Shown here one piece after another: positions 8,795 to 22,918 of a stretch of 64,000 nt of DNA. The stretch covers positions 558,001 to 622,000 of the forward strand of contig CAWKLX010000003.1 in assembly GCA_963850605.1 (NCBI GenBank), given 5' to 3'. How positions within the stretch are numbered: the stretch's first letter is position 1; the number at the start of each line of letters is the position of its first letter. A program made the position numbers and the translations under genes. This stretch comes from BOG-908 sp963850605 (GTDB lineage Bacteria > Pseudomonadota > Alphaproteobacteria > Acetobacterales > Acetobacteraceae). A model generated the notes under the pieces. That model made no database searches. It saw only the letters and a list, made by a program, of their open reading frames with translations, and was not told the DNA's origin.

Positions 8795-10779
8795 CCGACT
8801 CCGCTTTGCAGGAGTTGGCGCTTGCCGCCGGCGTGGCGCCAAGCTGGAAGGACGTGTTCGGCGTCACCCACCAGGTCGCGCCGCCCACACTGCGTATCGT
8901 GCTCGCGTCCTTGGGATTACCCGCGACCACGCCGGCCGAACTGGCAGACAGCTATCGCCGCGCCGTGCCCAGCCGGGGCGACCTGCCGCCATTGGTGACC
9001 GCCCGCAGGGGCTTCCCGGTCGAGTTGCCGACCGCCCCATCCCGCTACTGCCTCACGCTGGATGACGGCAGAACGTTCGACGGCATCGCCGAACCGCATG
9101 AAGCGGGGTCGGTCATTCCCGCCATTCTTGAACCGGGCTACCATCAGCTGGAGATGGGCGGAGTGGCGTGCGTGGTCGCGGTCGCCCCGCAACGCTGCGT
9201 CGTTCCGCACGAACGGACGGGCACGGGGCGCGGCTGGGGTTTGGCCGTGCAGCTCTATGGACTTCGCCGCGACGGCGATGCCGGACTTGGAGATTTTGCC
9301 GCTCTGGCGGCGCTCGCGCCGGAGATCGCAGGGCAAGGGGCACAGGCCATCGCCATCTCGCCCGTGCACGCCCAGTTCAGTGCAGACCCGAATAGATTCA
9401 GCCCCTATGCCCCGTCGTCCCGAACGGCGCTGAACGTATTGCACGCCGCATGTCCCGTGCCCGCGCCGGCGCTCGAGGCGCTGCCGTTCGTCGATTGGCC
9501 CGAGGCGACGCGATGGCGCCTGGACCATTTCCGCGCGCAGTTTCTGGCTGAGCGGACGGACCCGACGGAGCAAAGGAAGCTCGCGGATTTTCGCACCGCC
9601 CAGGGTGGCCGTCTGCGTGATCATGCGCTGTTCGAGGCGCTGCACGCTCACTTTTTCGGCGCCGACCCAGCACTCTGGCACTGGCATCACTGGCCCGCCG
9701 CGTTCCGCGATCCCGTCAGCGCGGAGGTCGCCGCCTTCGCCCGCGCGCATGCCGAGGAGGTGGACTTCCACGCCTGGCTGCAATTCCGCGCCGACCAGGG
9801 CCTGGCCGCGGCGCAGGCAGCATGCCGCGACGCCGGCATGGGCATCGGCCTGATCAGCGATCTGGCCGTTGGCACCGATTCCGGCGGCAGCCAGTGCTGG
9901 AGCCGGCAATCCGAAACATTGCTGGGCGTGACTGTGGGCGCGCCTCCTGACCTGTTGCAACGAAACGGCCAGAATTGGGGCCTGACCGCGTTCTCGCCCC
10001 CCGGCCTGGTCACCCACGGGTTCTCCACCTATCGCGACATGCTGGCCACTGCGCTGGCGCATGCGGGCGGCATGCGCATCGACCACGCCATGGGCCTGAA
10101 CCGGTTATGGGTCATCCCGGACGGCGCCAGCGGAGCGGAAGGCGCCTATCTGTCTTTTCCCGAGCAGGATTTGCTGCGGCTGATCACGCTGGAATCGCAG
10201 CGCCACCAGGCGATCGTGCTGGCCGAGGATCTCGGCACCGTTCCTGATGGATTTCAGGACCGCCTGCGTGATGCCGGCATTTGCGGCATGCGCGTGCTGT
10301 GGTTCGAGCGTGACCAGGTGCAGGATTTCGTGCCGCCGCATCGGTGGACGCATTTGGCCGCGGCCATGACCAGCACGCACGACTTGCCTACGGTGGCCGG
10401 CTGGTGGTCCGGCCGTGACCTCGAGTGGGCGGAGCAGCTCGACCGCTCCACCGGCCCAGAAGCCGCACGCGCGGAGCGCCAGGCCGAGCGGTGCCGCCTT
10501 TGGCAAACCTTCACACAATCCGGCGCGGCACACGGCGAGCCGCCGAAGGCCGAAGACACCGCGCCGGTCGCCGATGCCGCGTGCCGCCATGTGGGCGCCA
10601 GTGCCTGCGAGCTTGTAGTATTGCCGGTCGAGGACGCGCTGGGCCTGGCCGAGCAGCCAAATCTGCCCGGCACCCTCGACGAACATCCCAATTGGCGCCG
10701 CCGCCTCCCGAAAACCCTGTTCGACGAAGCGACTCTGGCCCGGCTGAAGATGCTGGACCAAGCCCGAAGGAACGCCTGA
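8791..10779 (+). CDS. malQ: 4-alpha-glucanotransferase (amylomaltase)
   Basis: A GH77 enzyme that disproportionates maltodextrins; 662 residues from the ATG that overlaps the treZ stop (ATGA). Visible family features are an N-terminal region of about 150 residues, the GWGLAVQLYGLR and GDFAAL entry, SAQINRFSPYAPSSR-like sequence (ADPNRFSPYAPSSR), the nucleophile region GMRIDHAMGLNRLW, the acid/base LAEDLGTVP and the STHDLPTVAGWW transition-state Asp. An open frame begins 102 bp upstream inside treZ, but that extension is a shadow. In this operon it probably recycles short linear dextrins left by GlgB/TreZ trimming. Confidence 0.93.
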   Translation: MTDSALQELALAAGVAPSWKDVFGVTHQVAPPTLRIVLASLGLPATTPAELADSYRRAVPSRGDLPPLVTARRGFPVELPTAPSRYCLTLDDGRTFDGIAEPHEAGSVIPAILEPGYHQLEMGGVACVVAVAPQRCVVPHERTGTGRGWGLAVQLYGLRRDGDAGLGDFAALAALAPEIAGQGAQAIAISPVHAQFSADPNRFSPYAPSSRTALNVLHAACPVPAPALEALPFVDWPEATRWRLDHFRAQFLAERTDPTEQRKLADFRTAQGGRLRDHALFEALHAHFFGADPALWHWHHWPAAFRDPVSAEVAAFARAHAEEVDFHAWLQFRADQGLAAAQAACRDAGMGIGLISDLAVGTDSGGSQCWSRQSETLLGVTVGAPPDLLQRNGQNWGLTAFSPPGLVTHGFSTYRDMLATALAHAGGMRIDHAMGLNRLWVIPDGASGAEGAYLSFPEQDLLRLITLESQRHQAIVLAEDLGTVPDGFQDRLRDAGICGMRVLWFERDQVQDFVPPHRWTHLAAAMTSTHDLPTVAGWWSGRDLEWAEQLDRSTGPEAARAERQAERCRLWQTFTQSGAAHGEPPKAEDTAPVADAACRHVGASACELVVLPVEDALGLAEQPNLPGTLDEHPNWRRRLPKTLFDEATLARLKMLDQARRNA

Positions 10780-13551
10780 GTGAAACCGCTGACCGCGACG
10801 GCTCGCCTGCAATTCCACAAGGATTTTCCGCTGGATCGCGGCGCCGACCTGGTTCCGTATTTGTCCAAACTCGGCATCAGCCATCTGTACGCGTCGCCCA
10901 TCTTCCGCGCGCGCCCTGGTTCCACGCACGGCTACGACATCGTGGATCACGCGCAGATCAACCCGGAGCTGGGCGGCGAAGACGCGCTGCGCCGGCTGGT
11001 GGCGCGCCTGCGCGAGCACGAGATGGGCTTGATCCTGGACATCGTGCCCAACCACATGGGGGTAGGCGGCGCCGACAACGCCTGGTGGCTCGACGTGCTG
11101 GAATGGGGCCGTGCCAGCCCGTATGCGGAGTTCTTCGATATTGATTGGGATCCACCCGACAGCACATTGCGCGGCCGCATGCTGGCGCCGTTCCTGGGAG
11201 ACGCGTACGGCCTGGTGTTGCAGCGCGGCGAGCTGCACCTGAAATTCGACGAGTTCGACGGGCGCTTGTTCATCGATTACTACGGTAACCGTTTCCCTAT
11301 CTCCCCGCGCGACTATTCCGCAGTGTTGCTGGGGGAGGCCGGCCCTTTGGAGACGCCGGCACGGGTTTTCGCTGACCTGCCACCCGACCGCGACGCAATG
11401 CGCGCCGTCGTGGCCGAAGCGCGACAGGAATTACGGCGCCCGGAATACGCCCGCGCCATCGCCGAAGCCTTGCGCGGCTACGATGCCAGTACCGAGCTGG
11501 GCCGTGACAGGCTGCACCGCCTGCTCGATCGCCAGAACTTTCGGCTGGCGTGGTGGCGCGCAGCATCAGACGAGATCAACTGGCGCCGCTTTTTCGATGT
11601 GAACGCGCTGGCCGGCATACGCGTCGAGAACCCAGCCGTGTTCGAGGCGACCCACGCCACCATCTTTCGCCTTTATGAGGAAGGTCTGATCGACGGGCTG
11701 CGGATCGACCATGTAGACGGGTTGGCAGAGCCGCGCGCCTACTGCCGCAAATTGCGTCGTCGGTTGGAGGCGCTGGCGCCGAGACGACCTCCCGGTCTGA
11801 ATGGCGAGCCACCCGTCATTTGGATCGAAAAGATCCTGGCTTCTCACGAAAGACTTGCTTCCGACTGGCTGACCGACGGCACCACCGGCTACGATTTCAT
11901 GAACGATGCCGCCGGCGTGCTGCACGATCCCGCAGGTGAGGCCGAGATTACCCGCATCTGGACCGAGGTCACTGGTCGCACCGGCGTCTTCGAGGCGGAG
12001 AGCGGTCCGGCCCGGCGCCAGATCCTGCGAGAGAGCCTGTCCAGCGAATTGTACGCCACGTCTGTCGCCCTGCACCGCATCGCCCGCCGCGATCTGGTCA
12101 CGCGCGACTACACGCTCACCGCCATCCAGCGCACGCTGACCGAGCTGCTGGCCCATTTCCACGTATACCGCATCTATGCCGGCCCAGCTGGCATGAGCGA
12201 GGCGGATCGCCAGGCAATGGACTGGGCGCTGGCCGGCGCCCGCCGCACCGTGCGCGCTACGGACCGCCAGTTGCTGGAAGTGCTCGGCCGGTGGCTCTCC
12301 GGCGACGACCTGCGAAGCCTGCCGGCCGGCACCCGGCGTCAGGAGCGGCTGCGCGCGATGGTGCGCTTCCAGCAGCTTTCCTCACCCACGGCCGCCAAAT
12401 CGGTGGAGGACACAAGTTTTTATCGCTACGGGCGCCTGCTCAGCCGCAACGAGGTCGGCACCGAACCAACGCAATTCGCCGTGGCGCCCTCGGCCTGGCA
12501 CGCTGCGAGCCGCGCCCGTCGTCAGCGTTATCCGCGCGCGCTGCTGGCCACCGCCACGCATGATCACAAGCGTGGTGAGGATGCGCGCGCCCGGCTGGCC
12601 GTGCTGAGCGAGATACCGGCGGAGTGGGGAGCAGCCCTGCAACGCTGGACACGGCTGAACGCACCGTTGAAGCGCGATCTGGATGGTCCGGCGCCGGACG
12701 CCGCCGATGAGGTGATGCTTTACCAAACGTTGATTGGCGCCTGGCCGCTGGACCTTTCGCCCGACGATCGAGATGGTCTGGCCGCGTTCCGCGAACGTGT
12801 GGCCGCCTGGCAGCAGAAGGCCCTGCGCGAGGCCAAGCGCCACTCGAGCTGGGCAGTGCCGAACGAACCCTACGAGCAGGCCGCGCAGGACTTTCTAGGT
12901 GCCGTGCTGGACCCGGATCGGCCAGCCCATGTGGTACACGAGTTGGCCGAGTTCGTCGCGCGCATCGCCGCCCCCGGCGCGGTCAATAGCCTGTCCCAAC
13001 TCCTGTTGCGGGTCACCAGCCCAGGCGTGCCCGACCTCTACCAGGGCACCGAACTATGGGACTTTTCCATGGTGGATCCAGATAACCGGCGCCCGGTCGA
13101 TTTTGCCGCCCGCGCCGATGCGCTGGCCGCGGGGGAAAGTCCCGGCACGCTGGCCGGCCAATGGCGAGATGGCCGCGTCAAGCTATCCGTGCTCGCCCGC
13201 GCGTTGGCGTTGCGGGCGCGGCTGCCTCAAACCTTTGCCCAAGGCGGCTATACGCCGCTCAAGGTGGAAGGTCCGGCCGAATGTCACTGCCTTGCCTACC
13301 TGCGGGAGCTCGATGACACGCACGTGATCACTCTTGTCACGCGCCTACCTGCTACGCTCGGCTGTGATCAGTCAGCGTTGATTGCCAAGTCCGCGTGGTC
13401 GGGAACGCACGTTGTCCTGCCACGTTCTTTGCAGGGACGCCCAATCACCTCGGTCCTGTCCGGCGCCGAAATTGGTAATGTTGCGATAGAAGGGCATGTA
13501 CGCCTGGACGTTATCCTGGCGGATCTGCCGGTGGCACTTTTGGAGGTTTGA
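10780..13551 (+). CDS. treY: Malto-oligosyltrehalose synthase
   Basis: A GH13 isomerase that converts the reducing-end alpha-1,4 bond of maltodextrin to the alpha,alpha-1,1 bond of trehalose. 923 residues, a normal length for TreY. It starts with GTG directly after the malQ stop (TGA-GTG, no spacer), giving TATARLQFHKDF, the conserved N-terminus. Further motifs are SHLYASPIFRARPGSTHGYD, DIVPNHMGV, GLRIDHVDGL (nucleophile), and the C-terminal LYQGTELWDFSMVDPDNRRPVDF that is diagnostic of TreY. It pairs functionally with treZ. The stop codon shares one base with the otsA ATG. Confidence 0.95.
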   Translation: MKPLTATARLQFHKDFPLDRGADLVPYLSKLGISHLYASPIFRARPGSTHGYDIVDHAQINPELGGEDALRRLVARLREHEMGLILDIVPNHMGVGGADNAWWLDVLEWGRASPYAEFFDIDWDPPDSTLRGRMLAPFLGDAYGLVLQRGELHLKFDEFDGRLFIDYYGNRFPISPRDYSAVLLGEAGPLETPARVFADLPPDRDAMRAVVAEARQELRRPEYARAIAEALRGYDASTELGRDRLHRLLDRQNFRLAWWRAASDEINWRRFFDVNALAGIRVENPAVFEATHATIFRLYEEGLIDGLRIDHVDGLAEPRAYCRKLRRRLEALAPRRPPGLNGEPPVIWIEKILASHERLASDWLTDGTTGYDFMNDAAGVLHDPAGEAEITRIWTEVTGRTGVFEAESGPARRQILRESLSSELYATSVALHRIARRDLVTRDYTLTAIQRTLTELLAHFHVYRIYAGPAGMSEADRQAMDWALAGARRTVRATDRQLLEVLGRWLSGDDLRSLPAGTRRQERLRAMVRFQQLSSPTAAKSVEDTSFYRYGRLLSRNEVGTEPTQFAVAPSAWHAASRARRQRYPRALLATATHDHKRGEDARARLAVLSEIPAEWGAALQRWTRLNAPLKRDLDGPAPDAADEVMLYQTLIGAWPLDLSPDDRDGLAAFRERVAAWQQKALREAKRHSSWAVPNEPYEQAAQDFLGAVLDPDRPAHVVHELAEFVARIAAPGAVNSLSQLLLRVTSPGVPDLYQGTELWDFSMVDPDNRRPVDFAARADALAAGESPGTLAGQWRDGRVKLSVLARALALRARLPQTFAQGGYTPLKVEGPAECHCLAYLRELDDTHVITLVTRLPATLGCDQSALIAKSAWSGTHVVLPRSLQGRPITSVLSGAEIGNVAIEGHVRLDVILADLPVALLEV

Positions 13552-14925
13552 TGAACCGAATTGTCGTCGTGTCCAACCGGGTGCAGATACCCCAGGGCAC
13601 GGCGAAGGCCGGCGGTCTGGCTGTCGCGCTGGAAGGGTTGATGTCCCAGCGCGGCGGATTGTGGTTCGGGTGGTCCGGGGATGTCAGCGAGGCTGTGCGG
13701 CGAGTCAAGCACACCACCGTCGGCGGCATCCAATACGCGACCATCGATCTCGCTCGCGAGGAACACGACCTCTACTACAACGAATTCTCCAACGCCACGC
13801 TCTGGCCGCTGCTGCATTCGATGCCGGAGCAGATGGTGTTCGACCGGCGCGCGGCCCAGGTTTATCGCCAGACTAACGAGCGCATGACCGAGGCGCTCGT
13901 GCCGTTGCTGCGTTCACACGACCTGATCTGGGTGCACGACTACCACCTGATGGCAATGCCGGCCCTGCTCCGCGCCCGTGGCGTGGGGACCCCAATCGGG
14001 TTTTTCCTTCACGTGCCGTTCCCGACCGCGGACATGCTGGCCAGCATGCCAGAGGCTGCCAACTTATCGGTGACCTGCTCGCCTGCGATCTGATCGGCTT
14101 CCAGACTGATAACGACCTGGAGAATTTCGCGAGCGCCGCGAGCCGAATGGCTGGCGCCATACGCTTGTCGTCCGGCGGCCTGCAACATGACGCGCGGCGG
14201 GTCCGCCTTGGCGTGTTTCCGGCCGAGATCGACGCTACCGAGTTCGCCGGCATGGCGGAAATCGCCTGGCGGTCGGCGCCGACGGAGCGGCTGCGGCGCA
14301 GCTTGCAAGGCCAGCAGCTGATCCTGGGAATCGATCGCCTCGATCCGACCAAAGGGCTTGTCCAGCGATTGCACGGCTTCCGTCGAATGCTGGAAACACG
14401 GCCGGACTGGCGCCGCGGCGTGACCTTCCTGCAAATCGCGGCCGCCTCGCGCACGGACGTTTCGGCCTACCAGGATTTGCGCGCTGCGATCGATGCAGAG
14501 GCTGGGGCCATTAACAGCGAGTGGGGCGAGCCGGATTGGACGCCGGCCCGACTGATCGCCCGCGGGGGCGCGCGCAACACCGTGGCCGGCTACATGCGCG
14601 AGGCGCGTGTGGGGCTGGTGACACCGCTGCGCGACGGCATGAACCTGGTGGCCAAAGAGTTCGTGGCTGCCCAGGACCCGCAAGACCCTGGCGTCCTGGT
14701 GCTGAGCCGGTTCGCGGGTGCTGCCAGGCAACTGGCTTCGGCCCTGCTCGTCAATCCGCACGATCCCGACGAGATCGCCGAAGCACTGGACCGGGCGCTG
14801 ACGATGCGCCTCAGCCGAGCGCCAGCACAGATGGCGAGAGGCTTGGCAGGTGATCGAGGCGGCAACCCCAGTCGGGTGGGGCCGGTCCTTCATTTCGGCG
14901 CTCCTGCGGGCCAGTGCTCCTGTGC
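13551..14925 (+). pseudogene. otsA: Trehalose-6-phosphate synthase, disrupted by two frameshifts
   Basis: A GT20 synthase that makes trehalose-6-phosphate from UDP-glucose and glucose-6-phosphate. The start ATG at 13551 has a GGAGG six bases upstream and overlaps the treY stop. Frame 1 covers NRIVVVSNRV through HDYHLMAMPALLR and FFLHVPFPTADMLASMPEAA, then hits a stop at 14093. Homology continues in another frame from about 14062 (GDLLACDLIGFQTDN... through LGIDRLDPTKGL and PLRDGMNLVAKEFVAAQ), and the tail REAWQVIEAATPVGWGRSF returns to the first frame after about 14825. The pattern is one missing base near 14061 and one extra near 14815-14830. All catalytic motifs are otherwise intact, so this may be a sequencing error rather than a decayed gene. 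No otsB is present in the window. Confidence 0.85.
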
Positions 14926-14950
14926 GGTCTATCCCAGACTGCGCGCAACA

Positions 14951-15466
14951 CTACCCGGACCTTGCCGGTCGTGCCACCAAGCACCACAAGCTTGCCCGCC
15001 GGCGCGCGCCTAAACTGAGCGCACCTCGGAACGCTGACTGCTGGCTTGCTCGAATAGCCTGGGCCATGCTGGCTACCCCATTGCCGCGATTACTCGACAG
15101 TGCTGCGATCAGTCCCAGCTCTGTCAGGAAATGCGGGTCGGTCCGCACGATCTCCTCAGGCGGCCTGCCGGAATAGACACGCAGCAGCAAAGCTACCAAA
15201 CCTGAGACAATGGCCGCGTCCGAGGCGCCAGCCAGGAAAAGCCGTCCATCCCGAAAACGCGTCTGCATCCAAACCTGGCTTTGACATCCCGGCACACGAT
15301 GAGCGTCATCCGCCCATTCCGGCGGAAAGGCAGGCAGCTTGCGGCCGAGCTCGATGATGAATTGGTACCGATCCATCCAATCGTCTAACACGCCCAGCTC
15401 ATCGCGGATCGCTTCGATGGCGAGCGCGGCCGTGTCTTCCTGGGGATCGACGAAAGGGGCTGGCAT
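14951..15466 (-). CDS. sufE: SufE family Fe-S cluster assembly protein
   Basis: Probably accepts sulfur from a SufS-type cysteine desulfurase for iron-sulfur cluster assembly. 171 residues from the ATG at 15466. The conserved active-site motif VPGCQSQVW (Cys) and the C-terminal FLTELGL...LSSNRGNGVASM, typical of SufE, are both present. About 30 residues after this motif (to 14951) look non-conserved and run to within 30 bp of the convergent otsA end, so the natural C-terminus may have been altered. An open frame extends upstream of 15466 into the rRNA leader but shows no homology, so the internal ATG is preferred. No sufS or other suf gene lies nearby. Confidence 0.85.
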   Translation of the reverse strand: MPAPFVDPQEDTAALAIEAIRDELGVLDDWMDRYQFIIELGRKLPAFPPEWADDAHRVPGCQSQVWMQTRFRDGRLFLAGASDAAIVSGLVALLLRVYSGRPPEEIVRTDPHFLTELGLIAALSSNRGNGVASMAQAIRASQQSAFRGALSLGARRRASLWCLVARPARSG

Positions 15467-15527
15467 GCACCCGATGTGCGGGGCGCTCGTGCGTTCGTCA
15501 ACGGAGCGGAAGGTTTGCCGGTCCGTG

Positions 15528-15556
15528 TTGACAGGCCTCCGGCCGAGGCCTAGATA
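15528..15556 (+). promoter_or_regulatory. Candidate rRNA operon promoter
   Basis: TTGACA, a 17-base spacer and TAGATA form a near-consensus sigma-70 type promoter on the plus strand, about 460 bases upstream of 16S. It lies just upstream of the divergent sufE start at 15466. The match is seen directly; assigning it to the rRNA operon is inference from direction and strength. Position is good to about one base. Confidence 0.65.
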
Positions 15557-16016
15557 GCGGCCTCCCGCTGCGGCGTCGCAAATTCTTCTTGCACGTTGCC
15601 GCGAAACTCTATAGGTTTCTTGGCTCGCCTCTAATAAGGGGTATCCGGATACCGGGCTGGATTGGTCTGCGTTCGTCTTTCTGGGCGTGGTGCGGTTAAT
15701 TCGGCATGTTCTTTGATTTTTAAATCTGTAGAGGAAGGGATACGTGGGCGGCGTCCTATGGTGTATTGTATGTGAGAGCATATGATGCGTGGTATGGGTA
15801 GTTTGATCTGTTTTTGTGTCTGGGGTTTTGCTTCGGGCTTGGATCGGTGATGGCTGCTTTTGGATGGTTGTTCGTGTATTCGTATGTGAGCACTTGAGAG
15901 AAGTGGTTGCTGTTTATCTGTGCCCCTCGCATGGATTCGGTGACCGATGGGTCTGGGGTCTGTTCTGATGGCTGGTTTTGCTGTTGGCTTTAGGCTGGCG
16001 GTATTGGCTGGTTTGA
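15557..16016 (+). other. rRNA operon leader with boxA-like element
   Basis: No gene is supported here. The transcribed strand is strikingly rich in T and G and poor in C, unlike the rest of the window, as expected for an unstructured antitermination leader. TGTTCTTTGA at about 15707-15716 resembles the boxA consensus TGCTCTTTAA. A second short T-rich block follows near 15714-15724. The region was checked for coding: the open frame on the minus strand (15631-16077) runs into 16S and is a shadow. Confidence 0.55.
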
Positions 16017-17505
<1,489 letters not shown>

Positions 17506-17794
17506 AAGGATGTTTGCTGACGGCAAGATCTCACGATCGAACCTTGGCGAACTCCAACAAGTCCTCGGTCGGATGATCGAGGCGGACTCGGCCTTCGGGC
17601 GCAGAGCGAGATTGGGTTGCCTGTCATCGGGCGCCGTCCACGTATCCCTTCCCCGTAGATCGGCTATCAGCCGTCGGCTTTCCGTCATTGGACAAGAAAG
17701 TGGCGGTTGCGGCTGGACCATCTTGTCGGATGTCAGCACTGGCACGTCGTCATCTTGTCTGATGACTGACATCTGACGGCTGATGCCTGACCCG

Positions 17795-17871
<77 letters not shown>

Positions 17872-17943
17872 CAGTTTGCAGTATGTCAGTTGCCAGGCTC
17901 CAGAGGGACCTTGGCAACTGCAAACTGTAAACTGACAACCGAC

Positions 17944-18019
17944 GGGGGCTTAGCTCAGCTGGGAGAGCACCTGCTTTGCAAGCAGGGGGTCATCGGTTCG
18001 ATCCCGATAGTCTCCACCA
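17944..18019 (+). tRNA. tRNA-Ala (TGC)
   Basis: A 76-nt cloverleaf 72 bases after tRNA-Ile. The acceptor stem GGGGGCT pairs with AGTCTCC (with G-T pairs), the anticodon loop is TTTGCAA (anticodon TGC), the T-arm contains GGTTCGATCCC, and the encoded 3' end is ACCA. It is the standard second spacer tRNA. Confidence 0.97.
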
Positions 18020-18511
18020 CCAGTTTGCAGGTGTTAGTTTGCAGGCTTGTCAGTTTGCAGTTTGCAGACTGATCTGGGCTGTGGGTGGTCGTTTGGATCT
18101 ACGGGAAAGAAGAGTTTGGACATGTCTGGTCTGGCCCCGAGAGCGTGGGTTGGCTGGTCTTGTCTGATCGGCGTTCCTCTACAGTGTGCCTTTTGGCGAA
18201 TGTGGTGGAGTGTTGTTGGTCTTTGTTAGTGTGAATCAGGTTCTGGTGCGTCTCTGGGCGTGCTGCGGTCAGTTTGTCTGACCGGATGTTCGTGTGCGAG
18301 CACGGCTCCATGACTGCAGCGTTGATCAGAGGCGTGAAGTTAGTCGTCAGCTATCAGCTGTCAGTCATCAGACTTTCTGAGACTGGATGCTGAATGCCGG
18401 CGACTGAACGTGTTTTGTTTCTGTGCATGGTGTTGGAGTTGGTCGATGCGTTGTTCCAGGTTGTCTTTGACGACTGAAGACTGACGACTGAAGACTGACT
18501 TCACGACCTAG
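18020..18511 (+). other. tRNA-Ala to 23S spacer with short repeats
   Basis: A non-coding 490-base spacer. It is T/G-rich in the middle and contains many short related words: TTTGCAG repeated near 18023-18068, TCAGTCATCAGAC near 18360-18372, and GACTGAAGACTGACGACTGAAGACTGA near 18469-18500. These are likely parts of processing stems or simple repeats. No gene is seen. Confidence 0.6.
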
Positions 18512-21250
<2,739 letters not shown>

Positions 21251-21500
21251 ACAGTTGTCGGCGTCAGCCATCAGTCGTCAGAGAAATCCGACGCTGAGCA
21301 ACGATCACGACCCACCATGCATAGAAGCAAGACACGTCTTACCGGTCGTCGACACTCAGGGTCGGTCATCGGACAGGACATCACGTCCGGTGCACGATCT
21401 GGCCTGTCATAGTTCACCAGAACCTGCGGCTGTTACTTTGCGTCATCTTGTCTGATGACTGGTAGCCGACTGCCGACAACCGTCCAAGTGTCTTGGACGA

Positions 21501-21614
21501 CCTGGTGGCCATTGCGGGGAGCCTGCACCCGATCCCATCCCGAACTCGGCCGTGAAAATCCCCAGCGCCTATGATACTATGTCTCAAGACATGGGAAAGT
21601 CGGTCGCCGCCAGG
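21501..21614 (+). rRNA. rrf: 5S ribosomal RNA
   Basis: A 114-nt 5S rRNA. The ends CCTGGTGGCC and GGTCGCCGCCAGG pair, and the conserved CCGATCCCATCCCGAACTCGG loop B/C region is present. It is flanked by the short inverted sequences TCTTGGACGACC and GGTCTTCCAAAA that extend the terminal stem as a processing helix. Confidence 0.96.
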
Positions 21615-21707
21615 TCTTCCAAAATACTGACCAGTCATCGGTAATCGGCGTCGGTCATCAGACATAGGCCTATCCGATGACCAAGCAGCCGAAAACCCTC
21701 AACCTAA

Positions 21708-21784
<77 letters not shown>

Positions 21785-21970
21785 CACGCACACACAACAA
21801 CCCATCCACCCCGGCACAAACGAAGCCTAATCCGAAGCGTAACGCTCCGGGCGCTGTCTCGACCGGAGCATCTGACCTGAGCCGGAACGTCCCTCCAGTC
21901 AGAAGTAGAGTCCTCGGTTGCCTTGACCTTCACCCAAAAGCCCCTCCACCCAGAATGAGACCTCTCGGCA

Positions 21971-22004
21971 CTTCATCGGCCGGGGTTAACCCCGGCCGAT
22001 GAAG
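21971..22004. terminator. Perfect 34-bp palindrome at transposase 3' end
   Basis: CTTCATCGGCCGGGGTT is followed immediately by its exact reverse complement. On the minus strand it encodes the last residues and the stop of the transposase (SSAGVNPGR-stop), so it may act as an overlapping terminator. A long T-run is not seen. Confidence 0.6.
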
Positions 22005-22908
22005 CAAATTCGGCCGGCGTTCGGTGCCCCAGGGAGGTGTGAGGACGGGACTTATTGTAGTCCCGGCGCCGCGCCTCGATCTTGGCCCGGGCATCCGCCA
22101 AGCTCAAGAACCAATGCGCGTTTAGGCACTCGTCCCGCAGCCGGCCGTTGAAGCTTTCCACGAACGCATTGTCCGTCGGCTTGCCTGGCCGGGAGAAGTC
22201 CAGCGTCACCTGATGCTGGTAAGCCCAGTGATCCAGCACACGCGAGATGAACTCCGGGCCGTTGTCCACCCGGATCTTCGTCGGTGGCGTTCCGCGCTGA
22301 TTGGCCAGGCGTTCCATCACGCTCACCACCGCGTCACCCTTCAATCCCTGGTCGACCTCGATTGCCAGGCATTCTCGCGTTTAGGCATCCACCACTGTCA
22401 GCGCACGAAAGCCTTGGCCATCAAATAGCGCGTCGGACACAAAATCCATCGCCCATATCTCGTTCGCACCTGTCGGCCTTTCCCGCTCCAAACAACGCGC
22501 CGCCGTGACATGCCGGCGTGGACGCTTGTTGCGAAGGTGCGAGCCCCCTTCCCGGTAAAGTCGCTGGACACGCTTGTGGTTCACCGCCCAACCCTCCCGC
22601 CGCAGCAATAGGTGAATGCGTCGGTAGCCATACCGAGCGCGAACCAACGCCATCTCGCGCATCTGCTGGCGGAGAGGGACCTGCTCGTCGCGGATCGGCT
22701 GATAGCGATGTGTCGATTGATCAAACCGCATCGCTTGCAGCCGCGGCGTTCGCTTACCCGGTAGCAGTCCTTCAATCACTGGATGATCGCGCGCCGCCGA
22801 GCAGGCCTCAGGCTTTTTTGCCAGCACGTCCTGCAGCATCGACTTTTCCAGGCTCAAATCCGCCACCAAACGCTTCAGCTTGAGATTCTCCTCCTCCAGC
22901 TGGCGCAA
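21973..22908 (-). pseudogene. IS3-family transposase OrfB, interrupted by an in-frame stop
   Basis: A DDE transposase. The N-terminal segment has the coiled OrfA/OrfB junction (LEEENLKLKRLVADLSLEKSMLQDVL) and an HTH_21 region (YGYRRIHLLLRREGW). The rve core carries all three acidic residues: AMDFVSD, VDNGPEF and AFVESFNGRLRDECLN. After TVVDA (about 22383-22385) a TAA codon replaces what is normally an aromatic residue, and the same frame then continues to the end without a shift (TRECLAIEVDQG). So one nonsense mutation splits an otherwise intact gene. Since OrfA is also truncated, this is a true pseudogene. Confidence 0.88.
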
Positions 22909-22918
22909 GCGCCGCAGC

